From an uncultured Rhodospirillaceae bacterium (lineage in GTDB: Bacteria; Pseudomonadota; Alphaproteobacteria; Rhodospirillales; UBA2165), in the NCBI GenBank assembly GCA_913054205.1, contig CAJXJM010000037.1, positions 1 through 12,338 on the forward strand: DNA of 12,338 bases, given 5' to 3'. Each line of letters opens with the position of its first letter. The first letter of the stretch is position 1. A model generated the notes under the pieces. That model made no database searches and was not told where the DNA came from. It was given only the letters and a program-made list of their open reading frames with translations. Made by a program: the position numbers and the translations under genes. Of the stretch, positions 1 to 7,012 are shown one piece after another.

Positions 1-980
1 GCCCGAGCCCAAAAACACAAGAGGCGCTCAAAAAAATTGCTGGAGAGTTCCATCGCTACCCAGATGGCGACAGCAACGAAATACGTGATCTGTTGGCAGA
101 TAAAAATAATTTGCCGAAAGAAAACATCATCTGCGGTGCAGGCTCTGACGAATTGATCAGCCTGCTTTGCCGCTCCTATGCCGGTCCGGGCGATGAAATT
201 CTGTACTCTGCGCATGGTTTTGCGATGTACCCGATCTATGGCCGGACTGTCGGAGCCACCGTAATTGGCGCGCCGGAAAATGGTATTACCATTGATGTCA
301 ACCAAATGCTTTCGCACGTCACTGAAAATACCAAGCTGATTTTTATTGCCAATCCCAACAATCCGACCGGCACCTATTTGCCGAAATCCGAGGTGCAACG
401 CCTGATCGACGGCCTGCCGGAAGATATACTTTTGGTGATAGATTCTGCGTATGCCGAATTTGTCGATCGCGATGATTACTCCGACGGTGCGGGATTTGTC
501 GCCTCCCATGACAATGTCGTCATGCTTCGGACGTTTTCAAAGATCTACGGAATGGGTGGATTACGGCTTGGCTGGGGCTATGCACCGGATGATGTGATCG
601 ACATTCTCAATCGCATGCGGAGCCCGTTCAATGTCGCCTACCCCGCTATGGTCGCCGGCGTTGCTGCCATCCAAGACCAAGAATTTGTAAAAATGTCTCA
701 AGAGCACAATAAAAAGTGGCTCGCCTGGACGACAGAACAAATTCGAGCGCTTGGCCTTGAAGTGCCAGATAGTGTCTGCAATTTCGTGCTGGTACATTTT
801 CCAGAAGATGCCGGCAAAAATGCGACAGCAGAGTCGGCGGATGAATTTTTAAAATCCAAAGGCATCATCGTGCGACGCATGGCAGGATATGGCTTGCCCG
901 ATGCATTGCGTATTTCCATTGGCCTTGAAGATGAGATGAAAATTGTCGTCGATGCCCTAACTGAATTTGTGGGTACCTAA
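1..980 (+). CDS. hisC: Histidinol-phosphate/aromatic aminotransferase, 5'-truncated
   Basis: This is a PLP-dependent fold-type I aminotransferase that converts histidinol phosphate and 2-oxoglutarate to imidazole-acetol phosphate and glutamate. HisC enzymes often also transaminate aromatic keto acids. The reading frame is open to the left edge. It begins with PSPKTQEAL and then HRYPDG, which is typical HisC sequence from near the N-terminus, so roughly 30-45 residues are missing. The visible part is 325 residues. Recognisable elements are the GAGSDEL loop, NPNNPTG, a YAEF segment, the Schiff-base lysine in FSKIYGMGGLRLGW (codon at 540) and the C-terminal RISIG arginine that contacts the substrate phosphate or carboxylate. 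Only one base separates its stop from the tyrC ATG, so the two are probably co-transcribed. That context suggests a role in tyrosine synthesis as well as, or instead of, histidine synthesis. The family call is firm; substrate choice is inferred. Confidence 0.93.
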   Translation, partial: PSPKTQEALKKIAGEFHRYPDGDSNEIRDLLADKNNLPKENIICGAGSDELISLLCRSYAGPGDEILYSAHGFAMYPIYGRTVGATVIGAPENGITIDVNQMLSHVTENTKLIFIANPNNPTGTYLPKSEVQRLIDGLPEDILLVIDSAYAEFVDRDDYSDGAGFVASHDNVVMLRTFSKIYGMGGLRLGWGYAPDDVIDILNRMRSPFNVAYPAMVAGVAAIQDQEFVKMSQEHNKKWLAWTTEQIRALGLEVPDSVCNFVLVHFPEDAGKNATAESADEFLKSKGIIVRRMAGYGLPDALRISIGLEDEMKIVVDALTEFVGT

Positions 981-981
981 A

Positions 982-1878
982 ATGGCAAATCCTCTATTTG
1001 ATCGCATCGCATTGATCGGCATTGGCCTGATCGGCTCTTCCATAGCACGCCTCGCAAAGCGCGACGGTCTGGTTGGTCATATATCAGTTACCGCGCGCAC
1101 TCAGGAAAGCCTCGACAAAGCGATGGAGCTTGGCATTGCCGATAGCGTGACGCTCGATCAGGAAGCTGCGGTGAAAGACGCTGATCTGGTGATTATTTGC
1201 TCCCCGCTTGGAGCTTATAGCTCAATCATCGAGACCATTGCACCGGGTTTAAAGCCGGGCGCCATCGTGAGCGATGTCGGATCGGTCAAAGAAGCCGTTG
1301 TCCGTGATTTGGCACCTCATATTCCGGACGGCGTCCATTTGATCCCGGCCCACCCGGTTGCCGGTACCGAGCATTCTGGCCCGGAGGCTGGTTTTCCTGA
1401 ATTATTTGAAGATCGATGGTGCATTTTAACGCCCCCTGCTGACGCAGATGAGGAAGCGACAAAAGCACTGAGTGCATTTTGGGAAGCTGCAGGCTCAAAC
1501 ATCGAAATTATGGACCCAGCCCACCACGATCTGGTGATGGCGATGACCTCCCACCTGCCCCACTTGATTGCCTACACAATTGTTGGCACAGCCACCGATC
1601 TCGAAAAAACATTGCGCAATGAAGTGATTAAGTTCTCAGCCGGTGGTTTTAGAGATTTTACCCGTATTGCCGCTTCCGATCCGACGATGTGGCGGGATGT
1701 GTTTCTCAAAAATAAAGATGCCGTTCTTGAAATGCTCCAACGCTTTAACGAGGACATTACCGCCTTACAGCGTGCCATCCGTTGGGAAGAAGGCGACACT
1801 CTATTCGAGCTCTTTTCTCGCACCAGAGAAGTCCGCCGCGGTGTGATCGAAGCCAAACAAGAAAAAATGTACGATTAG
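982..1878 (+). CDS. tyrC: Prephenate/arogenate (cyclohexadienyl) dehydrogenase
   Basis: This enzyme oxidatively decarboxylates prephenate or arogenate using NAD(P)+, the committed step to tyrosine. The protein has 298 residues, the usual size for a monofunctional TyrA/TyrC without a chorismate mutase or ACT domain. The N-terminal Rossmann domain carries GIGLIGSS (13-20) and DVGSVK (98-103). The family hallmark HPVAGTEHSG lies at 124-133. The C-terminal helical domain holds TSHLPHL and GGFRDFTRIAASDP. The ATG at 982 is chosen; a TTG 15 bases upstream lies inside hisC and would add five unconserved residues. There is no strong Shine-Dalgarno sequence, consistent with translational coupling to hisC. 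The gene ends 12 bases from the convergent DUF2125 gene. Whether it prefers prephenate or arogenate cannot be read from the sequence. Confidence 0.95.
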   Translation: MANPLFDRIALIGIGLIGSSIARLAKRDGLVGHISVTARTQESLDKAMELGIADSVTLDQEAAVKDADLVIICSPLGAYSSIIETIAPGLKPGAIVSDVGSVKEAVVRDLAPHIPDGVHLIPAHPVAGTEHSGPEAGFPELFEDRWCILTPPADADEEATKALSAFWEAAGSNIEIMDPAHHDLVMAMTSHLPHLIAYTIVGTATDLEKTLRNEVIKFSAGGFRDFTRIAASDPTMWRDVFLKNKDAVLEMLQRFNEDITALQRAIRWEEGDTLFELFSRTREVRRGVIEAKQEKMYD

Positions 1879-1890
1879 GTTGGTCTCGTC

Positions 1891-3123
1891 TTATTGGCCC
1901 AACTTCTGAATGCCATCCTGCACTTCTTTGGGTGGCGGCGGATCTTCACCCCAGTCTATTGCCTGCACCGCCATTAAAGGCACAGGGCCGGCTGAGAGTT
2001 GACCATCTTGCAAGGTCAACGGCAGACTTATACTGCGCTCGCCTTTGCCGACACGCCGGGACAAAACGCCCAATACGAGTTTTGCCATTGCAGCATCGCC
2101 GGACCGGATGTACCCAGCCTTTTTCAATGTGTTGATCGACGAAAAAAACCCTTGAAATTTCGCTGAAATCGCGATCAAAGGCTGCAAATCCTTATCCAGC
2201 GCAATGGTTCCCGCGGCATGGATTTTAAGCTTGCCATAAATCCCCTCAAGCAAACCTACTTCTATAATACCGCCTTCATCTCGCCAGTCAGCTAGATTCT
2301 GAACCGAACCCGATAAAGCGAGATTGCCGATAATTTTAAACTCCGTTTTGAGTTCCTTTAGATTGTGGCCAAGCGGTAGTTGGAGGAATGTCGGCAGTTG
2401 GATACCGCTTAGTTTGGCTTTTAGGGAAAAAGTCGGTGTTTTTGCCGGGTTTTTTAACCGTGCTTCGCCGGGAAACAAGCGACGGCTGACGATGGAGGCC
2501 GCCGTTGTTGAAAAAACTGCCTTGGTTTGCACCTCCGTCAAGTTGAGCCCGGCAATTTCCAAATCCAGCTTTTCCGGCCAGCCGTCCGAGAAAATCGTTG
2601 CGTCCATAACAAGTTGTTGAACTTCTCCTTCAAAACGATAGATGCCGCCTTGATTCTCATAGGCCAAAATATGACTGCCGGAGAGATCAACGTTGAATTT
2701 ATTAAAATTCCAAGGCTTCATTTCTGCCACCACACGTCGGCCCTGCCAGAACCATTTCTCACCACCGAGCTCTCTTACGGGTTGAGCATTTAAGACCAAG
2801 GTTTGCAGTTTCGGTTCGGTCAGAACAACTTTGAATTTGGTCGGAAAGCCACTGATTTCTATTTGATTGAAGGAGGCCGTTATCCCTTGCTCGGCACGAT
2901 CCGAAATCCAATTTGTCACAGCGTCTTTCAAATTGGTTGCGATCATAAACCAGTAAAGTGTGTAGACGACGCTTGCCACCGCGATGGCAACACCAATGAT
3001 TAGAAAACTGCGCAAAACTTTGAAAAGTTTGGGCGGCTCAAAATCAATTGAGGCATGCCGTTGAGAGGAGGCTTGGCCGCCAGCCGATCTACTTGGTTGT
3101 GATTTTCTTGGGTTTAGGTCCAT
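1891..3123 (-). CDS. DUF2125 family membrane-anchored protein
   Basis: This 410-residue protein resembles the DUF2125 family, which is widespread in Alphaproteobacteria and has no established function. An N-terminal cytoplasmic segment rich in Ser, Arg and Gln (1-36) precedes one hydrophobic helix at about 38-60. The rest is probably periplasmic. Just after the helix the family-like pattern YWF...L...W...R...G......I.ISGFP is visible, with ISGFPTKF as the clearest signature. The body alternates hydrophobic and polar residues, as in long beta-rich proteins of the AsmA type; that comparison is only structural impression. The ATG at 3123 is chosen over a TTG one codon upstream. It is convergent with tyrC and divergent from the DMT transporter gene, sharing a 108-base promoter region with the latter. 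Confidence 0.82.
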   Translation of the reverse strand: MDLNPRKSQPSRSAGGQASSQRHASIDFEPPKLFKVLRSFLIIGVAIAVASVVYTLYWFMIATNLKDAVTNWISDRAEQGITASFNQIEISGFPTKFKVVLTEPKLQTLVLNAQPVRELGGEKWFWQGRRVVAEMKPWNFNKFNVDLSGSHILAYENQGGIYRFEGEVQQLVMDATIFSDGWPEKLDLEIAGLNLTEVQTKAVFSTTAASIVSRRLFPGEARLKNPAKTPTFSLKAKLSGIQLPTFLQLPLGHNLKELKTEFKIIGNLALSGSVQNLADWRDEGGIIEVGLLEGIYGKLKIHAAGTIALDKDLQPLIAISAKFQGFFSSINTLKKAGYIRSGDAAMAKLVLGVLSRRVGKGERSISLPLTLQDGQLSAGPVPLMAVQAIDWGEDPPPPKEVQDGIQKLGQ

Positions 3124-3157
3124 CAAATGCTCGTTACAGTGGGTCTAATATTTAATC

Positions 3158-3169
3158 AAATAGCTATTT
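3158..3169. promoter_or_regulatory. 12-bp perfect palindrome in divergent promoter region
   Basis: AAATAGCTATTT is its own reverse complement. It lies between the divergently transcribed DUF2125 and DMT transporter genes, just upstream of the candidate -35 of the transporter. It could be an operator for a dimeric regulator, but it is AT-rich and short, and chance is possible. Confidence 0.3.
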
Positions 3170-3175
3170 AATTGC

Positions 3176-3204
3176 TTGGACAGCTGGATGCGAAATTGTA
3201 ATCT
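3176..3204 (+). promoter_or_regulatory. Candidate sigma-70-type promoter for the DMT transporter operon
   Basis: TTGGAC (3176-3181) and TAATCT (3199-3204) are separated by exactly 17 bases, the optimal housekeeping spacing. Transcription from it would start near 3211, leaving a leader of about 20 bases before the ATG at 3232. The -10 matches consensus only at its most conserved positions, so this is a prediction only. Confidence 0.35.
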
Positions 3205-3223
3205 AGAGCATAACCTAAAAGTG
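3202..3223 (+). repeat. Possible remnant half of an alphaproteobacterial intergenic palindromic repeat
   Basis: TCTAGAGCAT followed by AACCTAAAAGTG resembles, from memory, the left arm of dispersed intergenic palindromes seen in many Alphaproteobacteria. Those elements typically read TCTAGAGCAT, a variable stretch, then AAAAGTG, with a complementary right arm. No right arm is present here, because the DMT coding region begins at 3232. The match is by eye and could be coincidental. Confidence 0.25.
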
Positions 3224-3231
3224 ATCAAAAC

Positions 3232-4131
3232 ATGTCTGACTCCCGCCAGAACAACACTCAAAAAATCGGCGCAAATTATTGGATTGTCGCCATGCCGGCG
3301 GCCTTCGTGTTTTTGTGGAGCACCGGTTTTATTGGTGCCAAATACGGCATGCCCTATGCCGAGCCTTTTACTTTTTTAAGTGCGAGATTTGTCATTGTCA
3401 TCGCACTGATGTTGGGTTTGAGTATCATAACAAAAGCGCCTTGGCCCAAAGATGTCAAAACGGTTATGCACATTGCAATTGCCGGGGCGTTGGTCAACGC
3501 GATGTATCTTGGCGGTGTTTTTTCCTCTGTTCATAACGGTCTGCCGGTCGGAATCTCAGCACTGATTACAGGGTTACAGCCTGTCTTAACCGCTATGTTT
3601 GCAAGCCGCTTGCTGGGCGAAACAGTAACCAAGCGGCAATGGCTCGGCATCGTCCTCGGATTTATCGGCGTTGTCATGGTTGTTGCCAACAAAATCAGTG
3701 GACCCGAGGCCAACCTCACCGGCATTTTGTTCGCTGTAATTGCTCTTTTTGGCATTACAGCCGGCACGCTCTATCAAAAAAAGTATTGCGCCGCGATGGA
3801 TCTGAGAAGTGGCTCTGTAATCCAGTTTTCTTCCTCTCTTGTAATTATATTTCTACTGGCGATCTTTTTTGAACCTTTGCAAATTCAATGGTCAGGAGAA
3901 TTTATCTTCTCTTTATTCTGGTTGGTGGTTGTTTTATCTGTCGGTGCCATTTCACTTTTAACATTGCTGATCAGGCGTGGCGCCGCCTCCAAAGTTGCCA
4001 GCCTGTTTTATTTGGTTCCGCCGGTGACGGCCCTCATGTCCTTCTTTATATTTGACGAGGCACTTGGACCTTTCGAGTTAATTGGCATGGCCGCCGTTGT
4101 TGCCGGCGTTGCACTGGTGACGAGAGAGTAA
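3232..4131 (+). CDS. EamA/DMT superfamily transporter (RhaT/PecM-like exporter)
   Basis: This is an inner-membrane protein of 299 residues, the standard length for the ten-helix drug/metabolite transporter superfamily. Hydrophobic helices start at about residue 17 and run through to the C-terminus. They form two homologous EamA halves, roughly 20-150 and 165-297. Typical elements are FLWSTGFIGAKYGMPYAEP in helix 1, the LLGE(T)VTKRQWLGIVLGFIGV segment ending the first half, and the equivalent FDEALGPFELIGMAAVVAGV in the second. Family members export amino acids, metabolites or drugs; substrate cannot be predicted. The ATG at 3232 has only a weak purine stretch upstream. The stop lies 5 bases before the ChaC-like ATG, and its final codons carry that gene's ribosome binding site, so the two genes form an operon. 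Confidence 0.9.
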   Translation: MSDSRQNNTQKIGANYWIVAMPAAFVFLWSTGFIGAKYGMPYAEPFTFLSARFVIVIALMLGLSIITKAPWPKDVKTVMHIAIAGALVNAMYLGGVFSSVHNGLPVGISALITGLQPVLTAMFASRLLGETVTKRQWLGIVLGFIGVVMVVANKISGPEANLTGILFAVIALFGITAGTLYQKKYCAAMDLRSGSVIQFSSSLVIIFLLAIFFEPLQIQWSGEFIFSLFWLVVVLSVGAISLLTLLIRRGAASKVASLFYLVPPVTALMSFFIFDEALGPFELIGMAAVVAGVALVTRE

Positions 4132-4136
4132 TTTAG

Positions 4137-4661
4137 ATGGCAGATGACGTTTGGGTATTCGGCTACGCGTCACTAATGTGGAAGCCTGATTTTGCGCATA
4201 TAGAAAGCCAGCCCGCCCGTTTGTTTGGATATCACCGGGCTCTATGTGTGTATTCGTTTCTGTATCGAGGTACCCCAGAAAAGCCCGGCCTTGTTGCTGG
4301 CTTAGTGCCGGGCGGCTCCTGCCGAGGCGTCGCCTTTCGTGTCGCCGCAAAGCACTGGGATAAAGTTCATCAAAAATTACATGACCGCGAAATGGTCTAC
4401 GACGTCTACATCCCAAAATGGATGCAGGCAGACATCAATGGAAACAGGCAACAGGTTTTCGGCTATATCGCCAATCCGAAAAATAAACAATTTGCTGGGA
4501 ATTTATCTAATGCAGAAATCGCTCATCTAATTGCAGCGGGTAAAGGCACAAGCGGCACCGGCATTGAGTATCTTGAAAATACGCTACAGCATTTGGAAGA
4601 ACTTGGAATAGAAGATCAAAAGCTCAAAACTATTCTAAGATTGGCCACAGAAAAAAGCTAA
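4137..4661 (+). CDS. ChaC-like gamma-glutamylcyclotransferase
   Basis: This cytosolic enzyme of 174 residues is predicted to cleave the gamma-glutamyl group of glutathione (or related peptides) to 5-oxoproline and Cys-Gly. The substrate-binding motif near the N-terminus reads VFGYASLMWKPDF (7-19). The usual family form is YGSL; Ala for Gly is seen here. The probable catalytic glutamate is E85 in HDREMVYDVY. The protein matches the family over its whole length. The motif GAGAG before the stop of the upstream transporter gene (about 4122-4128) serves as Shine-Dalgarno sequence with about 9 bases spacing. Co-transcription with the exporter suggests that it could act on glutathione or a conjugate handled by that exporter; this is inference. 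The 3' end overlaps the end of the opposing marR gene by 4 bases. Confidence 0.85.
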   Translation: MADDVWVFGYASLMWKPDFAHIESQPARLFGYHRALCVYSFLYRGTPEKPGLVAGLVPGGSCRGVAFRVAAKHWDKVHQKLHDREMVYDVYIPKWMQADINGNRQQVFGYIANPKNKQFAGNLSNAEIAHLIAAGKGTSGTGIEYLENTLQHLEELGIEDQKLKTILRLATEKS

Positions 4662-5065
4662 TCGTCAGCAACTTTGGACAGCAATGCAATCAGCTGCGCG
4701 CGCTCTTCATCCGACAAATTGGCGGCGATCCGATCTTCATGGCTGGATACCATTGGCCGGAGCTTTTCAATCAAGGCGTTGCCTTGATCGCTTAGCACCA
4801 ACGCGTAAGACCGTCGATCTAACGGCGACGGACGGCGTTCCACCAACCCGCGGGATTCCAAGGCATCAATGACAGCGACCATGGTAGAGCGTTCTATACC
4901 AACGGCGCGGGCAAGAGCAGATTGAGTAAGACCTGGATTTGAACAGATCAGCAAGGCGACACCAAATTGGCCCGGCGTTATCTGAACCTCACTCATTGTT
5001 TTAACAAAATCATTAAAGACAGTTATTTGAGCGCGGCGCAGGTGATAGCCAAGCAAAGTGGGCAA
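4658..5065 (-). CDS. MarR family transcriptional regulator (start uncertain)
   Basis: This is a winged helix-turn-helix repressor or activator that normally binds palindromic DNA as a dimer and releases it on binding small aromatic ligands or acyl-CoA thioesters. Counting from the TTG at 5065 there are 135 residues. The helix-turn-helix lies at about 46-75 (LTQSALARAVGIERSTMVAV) and the wing follows, with the family Asp-Arg-Arg at 83-85. The start is doubtful. The frame has no ATG or GTG, and it stays open up to 5143 with family-like residues EIDFDV just before the TTG. An ATT at 5131, with GGAC about 8 bases upstream, would give 157 residues, a more usual MarR length. It lies downstream of the benzoate-CoA-ligase-like gene on the same strand and probably regulates it. 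Its stop overlaps the end of the ChaC-like gene. Confidence 0.88.
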   Translation of the reverse strand: MPTLLGYHLRRAQITVFNDFVKTMSEVQITPGQFGVALLICSNPGLTQSALARAVGIERSTMVAVIDALESRGLVERRPSPLDRRSYALVLSDQGNALIEKLRPMVSSHEDRIAANLSDEERAQLIALLSKVADD

Positions 5066-5168
5066 AACATCGAAATCGATTTCTGCGTCATCGTTATTCG
5101 CTTGAGCGTCATTCAGAACAGATGTTGAAATTTTTTTCGTCCACTAATTAAAATTATTAAAAAAACGC

Positions 5169-5180
5169 ATTTTGTAAAAT
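5169..5180. promoter_or_regulatory. Inverted repeat ATTTT-GT-AAAAT upstream of marR
   Basis: Five-base arms around a two-base centre form an AT-rich dyad in the 168-base gap between the ligase stop and the MarR start. It lies one base from a second palindrome (5182-5191). A MarR autoregulatory site is a reasonable guess but nothing in the sequence proves it. Confidence 0.3.
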
Positions 5181-5181
5181 T

Positions 5182-5191
5182 TGGTCGACCA
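5182..5191. promoter_or_regulatory. Perfect palindrome TGGTCGACCA, candidate operator
   Basis: This 10-bp sequence is exactly self-complementary. It shares the TGGTC/GACCA arms of GntR-family fatty-acid regulator sites (the FadR operator core is TGGTCnGACCA) but lacks the central base. It lies about 50-60 bases upstream of the possible ATT start of the MarR gene and 42 bases beyond the ligase stop. The regulator that would bind it is unknown. Confidence 0.35.
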
Positions 5192-5233
5192 TAGGATTTA
5201 TGCTCAATCTTGTCTATATGCGTCGTTAATATT

Positions 5234-6817
5234 TTAGCCAACCTTCGCCGATTGCTGATTTTCAATCATTTGGCGCAGTGCAAAACGTTGCAACTTGCCC
5301 GTTGCCGTCAGCGGCATTTCCTCCACAAAATACATTCTTCGAGGACATTTGTAGATCGACAGATTTGCTGTCAGCGATTCGGTTAGTTCTTTTTCAAGTT
5401 GCTCCGTCGCGCCGTTAATATTTGGAGCAACCAGGAACAATGCAAGCCGAATAAGTCCTTCCTCATTCGGCACTCCGACAACAGCGGCCTCGGATACTTT
5501 ATCGTTTTTGAGGACCTGCTCTTCAATTTCAGCGGGACTAACCCATTGTCCTGATATTTTGAGCATATCATCGACCCGGCCTTGATATTCATACCAGCCG
5601 TCTTTATCAAAAGTGAACATATCATTGGTGCAATACCAACCATCTTTGAAGACTTCTCGGGTTTTTTTCTTCATGTTCCAATAACCGGTCGCGACGCAGG
5701 ACATTCGCACCCAAAGTATGCCGGGTGTATTAGGCTCGGTGACCAAATCACCATCCTGACTGATCACTTTAACTTCTGTACCAGGTGTCGGCACACCGCA
5801 GGTCCCAGGATTTAATTTATCCGGTCGATTGGCTAGAAAAAGGAAGCAGGTCTCAGTGGCACCAATGCCTTCGAGCATCGGACGCCCGGTTGCTTCCATC
5901 CACTGATCAAACAATGTGCGGGGTAATTTCTCACCCGCGGTTAAATAGTAGCGTACGTCTTTAAAAGCAGGCTTTTGCGCCGCACCGTCGCGTAACAAAT
6001 TACGGTAGAAAGTCGGGACACTTAGCAAAATTGTCGGCTTAAAGCGCTCAACCACATTGGCCACCGCCTCCGCATCCGGCCAATCAGGATAAAGAATGAC
6101 AGTCGCACCAAGTTTGATCGTTGCTAAAAAGCAGTGGGCCAATGAAAAAGCAAAGAACAGCTTTGAAGAACCATAGATGCGATCGCCAGGCCCAACGCCT
6201 AGAACTTCACCCATAAGATGCTCGGCCGCAAATACAGACTTCTGGCTATGGACAACGCCTTTTGGTTTGCCGGTTGTGCCTGAGGAATACATCCACAGCG
6301 CCGGATCTTCTGCCGCTAATTCAACGGCTTCCAATTCTTTCGAAGCAGGCTCCATAATTTTGGGTAAAAAGTAAAAGTCTGCGTGTTCGACATCAGTGGT
6401 AATAACCATCGGCGGCTGAGTTATATCCTCAGCAACCTGCCGATAATCTTCGACAAACATATCGTCGAGTACAATCGCCTTTGCGGCACTATTATTGACA
6501 GTATAAGCCACATCTGCGCCGCTTAAACGTAGGTTAAGGGCAATCGGCACGGCGCCAATTTTCATCAATCCAAGATAAACGTAAAAGAATTCAGGGGTAT
6601 CGCGCACCATGAGCGTCACCCGATCACCTTTCGAAATACCCAATTCTGAAAAGGCATTTCCGGCCTGATTTACCGAATGCCACAGTTGGCAATAGGTTAC
6701 CGTTTCATCGCCGCAAATCAGGGCTATATCATGGTTTTGCCCACGAGCAATCGACGGCCCGAGAACCGCTTCCGCCATATTTAATGAATTCCGTGTAGAA
6801 CGGCTGATTGAGGACAC
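5234..6817 (-). CDS. Benzoate-CoA ligase family protein (ANL superfamily)
   Basis: This 527-residue adenylate-forming enzyme is predicted to activate an aryl or related carboxylic acid with ATP and join it to CoA. Motifs in order are the P-loop YSSGTTGKPKG (177-187), GATET (319-323), a TND at 397-399 where most members have TGD, the hinge region GRVDDMLKISG (413-423) with QWVSPAEIE after it, and the catalytic lysine in TATGKLQR (K508). The SGQWVSP segment and overall length favour the benzoate-CoA ligase branch over acetyl-CoA synthetases or luciferase-like ligases. The start is a GTG at 6817 with a strong GAGGGG ribosome site about 7 bases upstream; Met14 has no such site. The downstream marR gene suggests induction by the acid or its CoA ester. 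The exact substrate is unknown, and no ring-reducing or beta-oxidation genes are nearby. Confidence 0.85.
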   Translation of the reverse strand: MSSISRSTRNSLNMAEAVLGPSIARGQNHDIALICGDETVTYCQLWHSVNQAGNAFSELGISKGDRVTLMVRDTPEFFYVYLGLMKIGAVPIALNLRLSGADVAYTVNNSAAKAIVLDDMFVEDYRQVAEDITQPPMVITTDVEHADFYFLPKIMEPASKELEAVELAAEDPALWMYSSGTTGKPKGVVHSQKSVFAAEHLMGEVLGVGPGDRIYGSSKLFFAFSLAHCFLATIKLGATVILYPDWPDAEAVANVVERFKPTILLSVPTFYRNLLRDGAAQKPAFKDVRYYLTAGEKLPRTLFDQWMEATGRPMLEGIGATETCFLFLANRPDKLNPGTCGVPTPGTEVKVISQDGDLVTEPNTPGILWVRMSCVATGYWNMKKKTREVFKDGWYCTNDMFTFDKDGWYEYQGRVDDMLKISGQWVSPAEIEEQVLKNDKVSEAAVVGVPNEEGLIRLALFLVAPNINGATEQLEKELTESLTANLSIYKCPRRMYFVEEMPLTATGKLQRFALRQMIENQQSAKVG

Positions 6818-6887
6818 TGCGGACCCCCCTCTGTAAATACTTTCGCTGACGCCTTTTTATATTCCGATTTTTGGAACTAATTGTCAT

Positions 6888-6917
6888 ATTGTTGGGGATG
6901 CGAACGTTTCTAGTCAA
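6888..6917 (-). promoter_or_regulatory. Candidate promoter of the aryl-CoA ligase gene
   Basis: On the minus strand TTGACT (6917-6912) is followed after 18 bases by AACAAT (6893-6888). These match five of six -35 and four of six -10 consensus bases. The transcript would start near 6880 with a leader of about 60 bases before the GTG. It is a prediction from spacing and consensus only. Confidence 0.4.
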
Positions 6918-6958
6918 GCATTTGCTCATGTTAATCTAAAAAAAATTGTTTTAAAGTA

Positions 6959-6972
6959 AATAACAGGTTATT
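6959..6972. promoter_or_regulatory. Inverted repeat AATAAC-AG-GTTATT overlapping a possible -10
   Basis: Six-base perfect arms flank two bases. The repeat sits in the divergent region between the ligase and the small lipoprotein gene. It overlaps a possible plus-strand promoter (TTGTTT at 6946-6951, 17 bases, TATTCA at 6969-6974). A repressor bound here would block that promoter. Chance is possible in this AT-rich stretch. Confidence 0.3.
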
Positions 6973-7012
6973 CAAAATCACTGCTACAGCATAGACCTTG
7001 GGAATATATCGA

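Noticed and set aside
93..95. TTG at 93 as the start of the aminotransferase
   Set aside because: The frame is open to the left edge and encodes conserved HisC sequence (PSPKTQEAL, HRYPDG) before this codon, so the gene starts outside the window.
1877..1905. Possible bidirectional terminator between tyrC and the DUF2125 gene
   Set aside because: A 7-bp stem with a G-U pair and 15-base loop can be drawn, but it is GC-poor, overlaps the end of the DUF2125 gene and has no T-tract on either side.
5148..5160. CtrA-type site (TTAA pairs) upstream of marR
   Set aside because: The two TTAA are 5 bases apart rather than the 7 of the CtrA consensus.
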